A stretch of DNA of 15,538 bases from positions 1 to 15,538 of the forward strand of contig UREE01000049.1 in assembly GCA_900546825.1 (NCBI GenBank), in the 5' to 3' direction. Position numbers and translations under genes: made by a program. This document shows, one piece after another, positions 5,946 to 14,213 of the stretch. The notes under the pieces were generated by a model, which saw only the letters and a program-made list of their open reading frames with translations, did no database searches and had not been told where the DNA came from. The DNA comes from an uncultured Collinsella sp. Its GTDB lineage: Bacteria > Actinomycetota > Coriobacteriia > Coriobacteriales > Coriobacteriaceae. Positions within the stretch are counted from its first letter, which is position 1. Each line of letters begins with the position of its first letter.

Positions 5946-6257
5946 GTGTTTCAGATAGCCGATCTGCTCGCTATCGTTGCAGGCGCCATCGCGGGCGCAA
6001 TTGCCTTCCTTCCCTTTGTCTTTACGCTCAAGCCGGTTCTTGACGATAAACAGAATGCGGACATGCTCAAGGGTATGGTGAGTCTGGCGGTCTCGGCAAT
6101 CGCCCTGCTCGTCTTTACCTTGGTTGTGTTTGTGTTGTTCGGAGAGGCATTTCGCATGTTCCTCCTGGGCGAGGCGATCGGCTTCGTGGCCTTTATGGCC
6201 GCCTGCGCGGTTCGTGTCGCCAAGGCGCTGCGAGATCCTCATGAGGTCGAAAGGTAA
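5946..6257 (+). CDS. Small membrane protein in the atpI position
   Basis: This is a 103-aa, very hydrophobic protein with three likely membrane segments at residues ~8-27, ~44-65 and ~72-92, and a basic C-terminal tail (RVAKALRDPHEVER). By position it is AtpI-like. AtpI is a poorly conserved assembly or chaperone protein for the Fo c-ring that typically has four membrane helices. I cannot confirm homology from sequence alone. The start is GTG 5946 with GAGGA (5936-5940) five bases upstream. An in-frame ATG at 5871 would lie across the promoter -10 box and is rejected. Its stop is three bases before the atpB start, so the two genes are translationally close. GxxxG-like packing (IAGAIAGAIA) occurs in helix 1. 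Confidence 0.7.
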   Translation: MFQIADLLAIVAGAIAGAIAFLPFVFTLKPVLDDKQNADMLKGMVSLAVSAIALLVFTLVVFVLFGEAFRMFLLGEAIGFVAFMAACAVRVAKALRDPHEVER

Positions 6258-6260
6258 GTC

Positions 6261-7064
6261 GTGGAAATTTTTGAAAAGCTGCCTGATGAGATTAATCATC
6301 TGGTCAGCGAGTTCAGCTCCACCCCTGTCGTGGGCGATCTGAGCTGCGGCATCACGCAGTACTCGTTTTGGCTGATCGTCTCCACGATCGTGCTCCTGAT
6401 CGTCCTGGCCGTGTTCAAGAAGAAGCAGACCCTGGTTCCCAAGGGCTTCTTCGTCAACGGTTTCGAGTACATCATCGAGTACGTCGAGAACGATATCGGC
6501 AAGGGTGTCGTGGGTGAGAACTGGAAGAAGCACTTCCCGTTCCTGTGCTCGCTTTTCCTGTTCATCCTGATCAATAACATGATCGGCCTGATTCCGGGAA
6601 TGAAGCCCGGCACCGGCGCAATCGGCTCCACCGCCGCACTCGCCATTTTCGCCTTCGTGTACTTCATCTACTACGGATGCAAGGCTCACGGCGTGATCGG
6701 CTACATCAAGAGCCTCGCCCCGCAGGGCGTGAGCTTCCCGATGAACGTGCTCGTGTGGGTCGTCGAGCTTTTCTCGACCTTCCTGCGCCTCATCACGCTC
6801 GCCGTCCGTCTGTTCTGCAACATGTTCGCAGGACACGTGGTCATGGGCTCGTTCGCCATCATGGCGAGCATGTTCATGCAGCCGCTGCTTCAGCAGGTTT
6901 CCGCGGCCCACGCCGTTGGCGCCCTGCCTTCGCTGGCCTGGCTTGCCATCCTCATCCTGATCTATGCGATCGAGCTTGTGGTCGGCGCCATCCAGGCTTA
7001 CGTCTTCACGGTCCTTACCGCCGTGTATGTCTCCGAGGCAGAGGAGGTCGCGGAGGAGGAGTAG
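6261..7064 (+). CDS. atpB: F1Fo ATP synthase subunit a
   Basis: Subunit a forms the ion half-channels beside the c-ring in the membrane. The protein has 267 aa and five or six hydrophobic segments. The conserved block LRLITLAVRLFCNMFAGH carries the essential Arg at 183, followed by the family Asn188 and Gly191. NNMIGLIPG (105-113) and the C-terminal helix ELVVGAIQAYVFTVLTAVY (238-256), with its Glu and Gln, are also typical. The C-terminus ends in an acidic run (EAEEVAEEE). It starts with GTG, with GAAAGG overlapping the end of the preceding gene about six bases upstream. A 124-base gap separates it from atpE, the only sizeable gap inside the operon. Confidence 0.96.
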   Translation: MEIFEKLPDEINHLVSEFSSTPVVGDLSCGITQYSFWLIVSTIVLLIVLAVFKKKQTLVPKGFFVNGFEYIIEYVENDIGKGVVGENWKKHFPFLCSLFLFILINNMIGLIPGMKPGTGAIGSTAALAIFAFVYFIYYGCKAHGVIGYIKSLAPQGVSFPMNVLVWVVELFSTFLRLITLAVRLFCNMFAGHVVMGSFAIMASMFMQPLLQQVSAAHAVGALPSLAWLAILILIYAIELVVGAIQAYVFTVLTAVYVSEAEEVAEEE

Positions 7065-7188
7065 TCTTCCGTTCGCGCCTTAAAGGTAAGGTAATTCGTT
7101 AAACCGCCGGTGCCCGTACCCATGGAGCCCGGCAGTTATAAAAAGGTTATCCTGCGTGAAATAAGACACGCACGACAAAGGAGGAATC
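7065..7188 (+). other. Intercistronic gap before atpE with strong ribosome binding site
   Basis: This is the only long spacer in the operon. It contains a possible hairpin (GCCGG 7106-7110 with CCGGC 7129-7133), an A/T-rich segment around 7136-7150, and the best ribosome site of the operon, AAGGAGG (7178-7184), four bases before the atpE GTG. In E. coli the region upstream of atpE is a translational enhancer that raises subunit c output. A similar role here is inference. I see no convincing internal promoter. Confidence 0.5.
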
Positions 7189-7383
7189 GTGGGAGTTATC
7201 GGTTACGGTCTCGGTGTTATCGGCGCTGGTCTTGCTATCGGCCTGTCTGCTCTGGGTGCTACGGGTGCTATGGCCCGTCAGCCTGAGGTCCAGGGCCGCG
7301 TGTTCACCGTCTTCATTATGGGCTCCGCCTTCGGCGAGGCTCTGGCTCTGATCGGCTTCGTTGTCGCGCTGATCGTTAAATAG
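7189..7383 (+). CDS. atpE: F1Fo ATP synthase subunit c
   Basis: Subunit c is the proteolipid whose ring rotates as ions pass. At 64 aa it is slightly shorter than most (70-85) because almost nothing precedes helix 1. Helix 1 has the Gly-rich packing pattern (GLGVIGAGLAIGLSALG). The polar loop ARQPE (29-33) matches the conserved R-Q-P that contacts F1. Helix 2 holds the ion-binding carboxylate Glu50 in AFGEALALIGF. Glu is followed by Ala, and I see no Gln/Ser-Thr set typical of sodium-binding rings, so proton coupling is more likely. The start is GTG after a very strong AAGGAGG. An earlier start is unlikely, since that site fixes position. Confidence 0.95.
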   Translation: MGVIGYGLGVIGAGLAIGLSALGATGAMARQPEVQGRVFTVFIMGSAFGEALALIGFVVALIVK

Positions 7384-7398
7384 CACGGAGCGTCAAGT

Positions 7399-8001
7399 AT
7401 GAATCTTTCATCCCAGAAGAGCGCGATCGCACTCTCCGCGTCCGCGGCCGCGCTGCTCATGCCGGTTTCTGCGTTCGCTGAGGACGGCGCTGCCGGTGCG
7501 GACATCCTCATCCCTAAGATGGCGGAGTTCATCCCGGCGCTTATCGCCTTCCTGATTATCTGGATCGTGCTGGCCAAGGTTGCCCTGCCGGGCATCATGA
7601 AAACCATGGAGGAGCGCGGCAAGAAGATCGAGGAGAGCCTCGACGAGGCCGAGAAGACCAAGCAGGAGGCTATCGCCAAGCGCGCTGAGTCCGACTCGAT
7701 CGTCACCGACGCCCGTCGTCAGGCTGCCGACATCGTTCTCGAGGCCCGTAAGGACGCCGAGTCCGAGCGCGCCCGTATCATCGAGGCTGCTCACAAGGAG
7801 GCCGAGGAGATCATCGCCAAGGCCCATACGACCGTCGAGGACGAGCGCAAGTCCATTTACGCCGGTGCCGCGAGCTCCATCGCCGACCTGTCCGTTGCCG
7901 TCGCCACCAAGATCGTGGGCGAGGCACTCGAGGACGATGCCGAGCAGAAGAAGCTCATCGAGCGCTACATCCAGGAAGCAGGTAGCCTGAATGCCGACTA
8001 G
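7399..8001 (+). CDS. atpF: F1Fo ATP synthase subunit b, with signal-peptide-like N-terminus
   Basis: Subunit b is the peripheral stalk, anchored in the membrane and reaching up to F1 through a long coiled coil. Here the membrane helix is at about 44-66 (FIPALIAFLIIWIVLAKVAL). A long charged helix follows from ~68 to ~150 (EERGKKIEESLDEAEKTKQE onward), then a delta-binding C-terminus. The oddity is the first 27 residues: a Lys, then a run of Ala/Ser/Leu, then PVSAFA before Glu28. This looks like a cleavable signal peptide (Ala-x-Ala at 25-27). Typical bacterial b subunits begin directly with the membrane anchor. The start ATG has ACGGAG (7385-7390) upstream. The 3' end overlaps atpH by 11 bases. 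Confidence 0.94.
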   Translation: MNLSSQKSAIALSASAAALLMPVSAFAEDGAAGADILIPKMAEFIPALIAFLIIWIVLAKVALPGIMKTMEERGKKIEESLDEAEKTKQEAIAKRAESDSIVTDARRQAADIVLEARKDAESERARIIEAAHKEAEEIIAKAHTTVEDERKSIYAGAASSIADLSVAVATKIVGEALEDDAEQKKLIERYIQEAGSLNAD

Positions 8002-8467
8002 CCGCTATCAGGACAAGGTGCTCGAGACCTACGCGCGCTCCCTTCTGGAAGCCGCTAAGGCCGAGAACCATGTGTTCGAGGACCTCGAGATGATCGAGCG
8101 CTTGGCTTCTGCCAGCCCCGAGATCATCGCCGTGCTCGACACCATGTCCAAGCGCGACCAGCTCGACCTTCTTCCCAAGGTGGCAGCTGCCTTTAAGTAT
8201 GTTGCCGAGGAAGACGAGGATGTAGTGGGCGTGACCGTCACCACGGCGATCCCGCTCGACGACGAGCTGCGTCAAACCATCACTAAGAAATGCGAGCAGG
8301 ACTTCGGCCGCAAGGTATTCCTTATCGAGCAGGTCGACCCGTCTATCGTGGGCGGCCTGGTGCTCGAGGCCCGCGGCGAGCGTCGTGACATTTCCGTCAA
8401 GACGCAGCTGCGCATCGCGCAGGAGACCCTCGCAAACTCTGCTAATTCGTACGGAGGTGAAGCCTAA
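7991..8467 (+). CDS. atpH: F1Fo ATP synthase subunit delta
   Basis: Delta joins the b stalk to the top of the alpha3beta3 head. The 158-aa protein is a little shorter than the usual ~175-180. It shows YARSLLEAAKAE near the N-terminus (family YA.AL...A) and a typical C-terminal segment, VDPSIVGGLVLEARGERRD, followed by SVKTQLRIAQETL. Its ATG lies inside the end of atpF, and its stop overlaps the atpA start as TAATG, so translation is probably coupled on both sides. No strong ribosome site of its own precedes it, which fits coupling. Confidence 0.93.
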   Translation: MPTSRYQDKVLETYARSLLEAAKAENHVFEDLEMIERLASASPEIIAVLDTMSKRDQLDLLPKVAAAFKYVAEEDEDVVGVTVTTAIPLDDELRQTITKKCEQDFGRKVFLIEQVDPSIVGGLVLEARGERRDISVKTQLRIAQETLANSANSYGGEA

Positions 8468-10065
8468 TGTCCGAAACCCTCAATGCCCAGGATATCGCCA
8501 AGAAACTGCAGGAGCAGCTCACGAGCCTCTCCGCGACGGTCGATACGCATGAGGTTTCAACGGTCGACGAGGTAGGCGACGGCATCGCGCGCGTCTCCGG
8601 CCTCAAGAGCGCCATGGCAGGCGAGCTTCTGGAGTTCAAGAGCTCCGATACCGGTGAGACCGTCTTCGGCCTTGCCCAGAACCTTGACCGTGACGAGGTC
8701 GGCGCCGTTCTGTTTGGTGCCGTCGACTCCATCAAGGAAGGCGACGAGTGCCGCACCACTGGCCGCATTATGGATATCCCCGTGAGCCGTGCCATGCTCG
8801 GCCGCGTCGTCAATCCGCTCGGCCAGCCCATCGACGGCCTGGGCGACATCGTCGCCACGCACCGTCGCCCCATCGAGTTCAAGGCTCCCGGCGTCATCGA
8901 TCGTACCCCGGTGTGCGAGCCGGTTCAGACCGGTCTGCTCGCTATCGACTCCATGGTGCCTATTGGCCGCGGTCAGCGTGAGCTCATCATCGGCGACCGT
9001 AAGACCGGTAAGACCGCCATCGCCATCGACGCTATCCTCAACCAGCGCGGCAAGGGCATGGTCTGCATCTATGTCGCCATCGGCCAGAAGGCCTCCACGG
9101 TTGCCAACATCCGCGAGACCCTCGCTCAGCACGGTGCGCTCGACTACACCATCATCGTTTCGGCCACCGCTGCCGATTCCGCCCCTATGCAGTACATCGC
9201 GCCTATGGCCGGTGCCGCTATCGGCGAGTTCTTCATGTACAACGGCGAGGACGGCAAGCCCGCCAGCGAGACCAACCCCGGCGGCCACGTGCTCGTCATC
9301 TACGACGACCTGTCCAAGCAGGCTGTGGCCTACCGTCAGATGTCGCTGACGCTGCATCGTCCGCCCGGACGCGAGGCCTATCCTGGCGACATCTTCTACC
9401 TGCACTCTCGTCTGCTCGAGCGTGCCGTCAAGATGTCCAAGAAGAACGGTTACGGCTCCATGACGGCACTGCCGATCATCGAGACCCAGGACGGCGACGT
9501 CTCGGCCTACATTCCGACCAACGTCATTTCCATTACCGATGGTCAGATCTATCTGCAGTCCGAGCTCTTCTTCCAGGGTCAGCGCCCGGCAGTCGACGTG
9601 GGCATCTCCGTGTCCCGCGTCGGTGGCGACGCTCAGACCAAGGCTATGAAGCAGGTTGCCGGCAACCTTCGCCTGGACCTCGCTTCGTACCAGGAGCTCG
9701 CTGGCTTTACGCAGTTCGGCTCCGACCTCGACGAGGCTACTCAGAAGCAGCTGACCCATGGTGCTCGCATGACCGAGCTCCTGAAGCAGCCGCGTTACAA
9801 GCCGTTTGAGGTTGGCGAGCAGATCGTTACGCTGTTCGCTGGCAACGAGGGCTTCCTGGATGACCTGGAGATCGCCGACGTGCTGCCCTTCCGTGCCGAG
9901 CTCATCGAGTACATGGACAATGGCTTTGGTTCGCTGCTCGACAAGGTTCGCGCCAAGAAGATCGATGATGACACCAAGGCTGAGCTCTTGCGCGTCATCG
10001 GCGACTTCAAGCAGCAGTTCATGGCCAAGCACCATTCGGATGTTTCTGGATCAGAGGAGAACTAA
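8467..10065 (+). CDS. atpA: F1Fo ATP synthase subunit alpha
   Basis: Alpha is the non-catalytic nucleotide-binding subunit of F1. At 532 aa it shows Walker A GDRKTGKT (176-183), Walker B LVIYDD (276-281) with LSKQAVAYRQ after it, PPGREAYPGD (299-308) and the arginine finger Arg384 in GISVSRVGG. Compared with E. coli AtpA as I recall it, there is a hydrophilic insertion of about 12 residues just before the Walker B strand (~257-274, including EDGKPASETNPGG). A strong ribosome site GGAGGTGA (8453-8460) lies six bases before the ATG, in addition to the TAATG overlap with atpH. Confidence 0.98.
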   Translation: MSETLNAQDIAKKLQEQLTSLSATVDTHEVSTVDEVGDGIARVSGLKSAMAGELLEFKSSDTGETVFGLAQNLDRDEVGAVLFGAVDSIKEGDECRTTGRIMDIPVSRAMLGRVVNPLGQPIDGLGDIVATHRRPIEFKAPGVIDRTPVCEPVQTGLLAIDSMVPIGRGQRELIIGDRKTGKTAIAIDAILNQRGKGMVCIYVAIGQKASTVANIRETLAQHGALDYTIIVSATAADSAPMQYIAPMAGAAIGEFFMYNGEDGKPASETNPGGHVLVIYDDLSKQAVAYRQMSLTLHRPPGREAYPGDIFYLHSRLLERAVKMSKKNGYGSMTALPIIETQDGDVSAYIPTNVISITDGQIYLQSELFFQGQRPAVDVGISVSRVGGDAQTKAMKQVAGNLRLDLASYQELAGFTQFGSDLDEATQKQLTHGARMTELLKQPRYKPFEVGEQIVTLFAGNEGFLDDLEIADVLPFRAELIEYMDNGFGSLLDKVRAKKIDDDTKAELLRVIGDFKQQFMAKHHSDVSGSEEN

Positions 10066-10070
10066 GCCCC

Positions 10071-10978
10071 ATGGCCAACCTTCGCGACATTAAGAAGCGA
10101 ATCTCCTCGGTTACCACGACCAAGCAGATCACGCGCACGATGGAGATGGTCTCTACGGCCAAGATCCGTCGTGCCCTCGATCGCTCCAAGCAGGCCGAGC
10201 CCTATAAGGAGGCGCTGACCGACGTCATGTTGACGGTCGCCGGCGACGCCTCCTGTTCGGGCACCGATCCCATGCTGCAGAAGCATGAGAGCGTTAAGCG
10301 TGGCCTGATTGTCGTCATTGCTTCTGACCGCGGCCTTGCCGGCGGTTTCAATACGACGGTGGAGCGCACGGCCGAAAAGCTCGCCGCTTCTTGGGCGAAC
10401 GACGGCATCGAGTGCGAGATCATCGCGTGTGGGCGCAAACCGGCCACGTATTTCCGTGACCGCGCAAACGTCGTCATGCACTTTGAGGGCAACTCCTCTG
10501 AGCCCGATTTCAATCAGGCCCGCATGATCTCCTCTCATATCTGCGATGCGTATCGTGCCGGTGAGCTTGACCGTGTCGAGCTTGTCTACCACCACGCCAA
10601 GAACCGCGTGGATCAGGAGCTTCGCGTCGAGCATCTGTTGCCGCTCGATCCCGAGATGATCGCTATGGCCCACGGTCCGCGTAAGAACGAGACCGACGCC
10701 CCTAAGCGCATCTCGTCCACGTTCGAGTTCGTGCCCTCTCCCGAGCATGTTCTCGGCAAGCTTGTGCCGTCTTATATCCTGACGGTCATCTACCAGGCCC
10801 TGATCGATTCGGCGGCTGCCGAGCAGGGTGCACGCCGCAAGGCCATGCACTCCGCGACGGAAAACGCCACCGCGATCATCTCGACCCTTACCCGCACGTA
10901 TAGTCGCGTGCGCCAGGCTTCGATCACGACCGAGATTAACGAGATCGTCGGCGGAGCCTCAGCATTGGAGGAACAGTA

Positions 10979-10979
<1 letters not shown>
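10071..10979 (+). CDS. atpG: F1Fo ATP synthase subunit gamma
   Basis: Gamma is the central rotor shaft. At 302 aa it has the conserved ends. The N-terminal helix is MANLRDIKKRISSVTTTKQI with TRTMEMVSTAKIRRA. The C-terminal helix is RVRQASITTEINEIVGGASAL, which sit together as the coiled coil inside the head. The central Rossmann-like part carries IASDRGLAGGFN (about 84-95). GAGGAG lies upstream of the ATG near the end of atpA. The stop overlaps the atpD start as TAATG. Confidence 0.97.
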
Positions 10980-12433
<1,454 letters not shown>

Positions 12434-12436
12434 GTT

Positions 12437-12829
12437 ATGCGTATCCGCATCGTGTGCCCCGTGAGCTGCGCCTATGAGGGCGACGCTGCGTTTGTGTCGA
12501 TTCCGTCCACGGATGGCGAGTTTGGCGTCCTGCCTGCTCACTCCAGCGAGATCTGCACGATCGACCGCGGTTACGTTCGCGTTTCCGATAAGGCCATGGG
12601 CACTGTCGACCACACGTTTGCCGTGGCCGGCGGCTATGCCCAGGTTGCGGACGATGTCGTGACCGTTCTCGCCGAGCGCGCTTGCGATTTGGCGACCGTC
12701 GATGCCGACAAGCTTAAAGCTGATATTCAAGGTTTTGAAGAGAAGCTGGGTAATTTGTCGGAGGATGATGCACGCCGCGCCTACCTCTATAATGAAATCG
12801 CATGGTGTAAGCTCAAGCTTGCCCAATAG
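12437..12829 (+). CDS. atpC: F1Fo ATP synthase subunit epsilon
   Basis: Epsilon couples gamma to the c-ring and can inhibit ATP hydrolysis through its C-terminal helices. The 130-aa protein has the N-terminal beta-sandwich signature (RIVCPVSCAYEGDAAFVSIP, then GEFGVLPAHS at about 32-41) and the family's VAGGYAQVADDVVTVLAERA. The C-terminal helical hairpin from about residue 88 onward is complete (EEKLGNLSEDDARRAYLYNE), so both domains are present. The start is three bases after the atpD stop, with a GGGGGAGAAG purine run upstream. It is the last gene before the operon terminator. Confidence 0.95.
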   Translation: MRIRIVCPVSCAYEGDAAFVSIPSTDGEFGVLPAHSSEICTIDRGYVRVSDKAMGTVDHTFAVAGGYAQVADDVVTVLAERACDLATVDADKLKADIQGFEEKLGNLSEDDARRAYLYNEIAWCKLKLAQ

Positions 12830-12865
12830 TCAAACGATTTAGCGTTCGACCATTTGCGAACACAT

Positions 12866-12904
12866 CATGCCCGGGATGGCCCAGCCACCCCGGGCATGCT
12901 TTTT
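12866..12904 (+). terminator. Intrinsic terminator of the atp operon
   Basis: CATGCCCGGG (12866-12875) pairs perfectly with CCCGGGCATG (12889-12898). The loop can form a further TGGC/GCCA stem. Five T's follow at 12900-12904. It ends immediately before the murA ribosome site, so murA either depends on read-through or on a promoter I could not identify. Confidence 0.9.
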
Positions 12905-12917
12905 GAAAGGGTAGACC

Positions 12918-14201
12918 TTGGATATTATCCGCGTTGAGGGTGGCCACGCCATCGGAGGCTCCGTGCCCGTCTCGGGCGCCAAGAACTCCGCGCTCAAACT
13001 CATGGCGGCAACGCTTCTGGCGCCGGGCAAGACGACGCTGCAGAACGTGCCCGATATTTCCGATGTCCACGTGATGGGCAAGGTGCTCAAGGGCATGGGC
13101 GCTACGATCGATGTTCTCGACGAGCACACGCTCGAGATTGATACCTCTCAGGTCGATTCATGGGAGGCCCCCTACGAGCTCGTTGCCAAGATGCGCGCTT
13201 CCACCGCCGTCATGGGGCCCCTGCTGGGCCGCTTCCATCGCGCCAAAATTGCCATGCCGGGCGGCTGCAACCTGGGTGCTCGTAAGATCGATATGCACAT
13301 TCTTGGTCTTGAGGCCCTGGGCGTTGAGTTCGATACCGCCCACGGTTACATCAACGCTAATGCGCCCCAAGGTCTGCGCGGTACCACCGTCACGCTCGAG
13401 TTCGCCAGCGTCGGTGCGACCGAGAATCTCATCATGGCCTCTGTGCGCGCACAGGGCACCACGGTTATCGACAATGCCGCCCGCGAGCCCGAGATCGTCG
13501 ATCTCGCTAACATGCTCAACGAGATGGGCGCCAAGATTGTTGGCGCCGGTACGCCCGTCGTGACTATCGAAGGCGTGGAAGAGCTCCATCCCGTTATCCA
13601 TCGCGTGGTGGGCGACCGCATCGAGGCCGGTACCTTTATCGTCGCCGGTGCGTTGATGGCGGACGATCGCGGTGTCGATGTCACGGGCTTTTGCCCCATT
13701 CATTTGGGCATGGTGCTCAAGAAGATGGAGCTCATGGGTATCGACTGCGAGCGCGTCGAGGATGGCGTCCATGTGAACCGTGCCGAGCGTATCAAGCCGG
13801 TCGACATCCAGACGCTTCCGTTCCCCGGTTTCCCGACCGACATGCAGGCGCAGATTATGGTGCTCTCCGCCCTTGCCGACGGCAGTTCCGTTATTACCGA
13901 GAACATCTTCGAGAATCGCTTTATGTTTGCCTCTGAGCTGGTGCGCATGGGTGCCGACATTCGTATCGAGAGCCATCATGCCATGATTCATGGCGTCAAG
14001 GGCTTCTCGGGTGCACAGGTTACCTCGCCCGATCTGCGCGGCGGAGCGGCCCTCGTCGTAGCGGGCTTGATCGCCGACGGGACGACCGAGGTTTCGGCTA
14101 TCCATCACATCAAGCGCGGCTACGAGCAGTTTGTCGAAAAGCTGCAGGCGCTCGGCGCGCATGTCGAGCATGCTACCGTCCCCGATCCCGTCATCTACTA
14201 A
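12918..14201 (+). CDS. murA: UDP-N-acetylglucosamine 1-carboxyvinyltransferase
   Basis: MurA transfers enolpyruvate from PEP to UDP-GlcNAc, the first committed step of peptidoglycan synthesis and the target of fosfomycin. At 427 aa it has the full family length. It shows Lys22 in SGAKNSALK, the PEP-binding Cys117 in MPGGCNLGARKIDMH (the position that confers fosfomycin sensitivity when Cys), and the typical RGGAALVVAGL near the C-terminus. The start is TTG. It is supported by GAAAGGG (12905-12911) six bases upstream and by the family N-terminus (MDIIRVEGG) beginning exactly there; the next in-frame ATG would remove the essential Lys22. It follows the atp terminator closely and is 12 bases from the LCP gene. 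Confidence 0.97.
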   Translation: MDIIRVEGGHAIGGSVPVSGAKNSALKLMAATLLAPGKTTLQNVPDISDVHVMGKVLKGMGATIDVLDEHTLEIDTSQVDSWEAPYELVAKMRASTAVMGPLLGRFHRAKIAMPGGCNLGARKIDMHILGLEALGVEFDTAHGYINANAPQGLRGTTVTLEFASVGATENLIMASVRAQGTTVIDNAAREPEIVDLANMLNEMGAKIVGAGTPVVTIEGVEELHPVIHRVVGDRIEAGTFIVAGALMADDRGVDVTGFCPIHLGMVLKKMELMGIDCERVEDGVHVNRAERIKPVDIQTLPFPGFPTDMQAQIMVLSALADGSSVITENIFENRFMFASELVRMGADIRIESHHAMIHGVKGFSGAQVTSPDLRGGAALVVAGLIADGTTEVSAIHHIKRGYEQFVEKLQALGAHVEHATVPDPVIY

Positions 14202-14213
14202 TACAGGTTGCCT

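Noticed and set aside
8557..10035. 492-codon open frame antisense to atpA, and similar long antisense frames under atpD (10790-11986), atpB (5922-6911) and murA (13158-14171)
   Set aside because: GC-rich coding strands with strong third-position bias leave stop-free antisense frames. Each lies over an unmistakable conserved gene, and their translations are low-complexity His/Asp/Gly-rich without domains.
12844..12861. GTTCG-N8-CGAAC inverted repeat as a LexA (SOS) box
   Set aside because: The Gram-positive SOS box is CGAAC-N4-GTTCG. Here the half-sites are in reverse order with the wrong spacing, and it lies in the atpC-terminator gap without a promoter.
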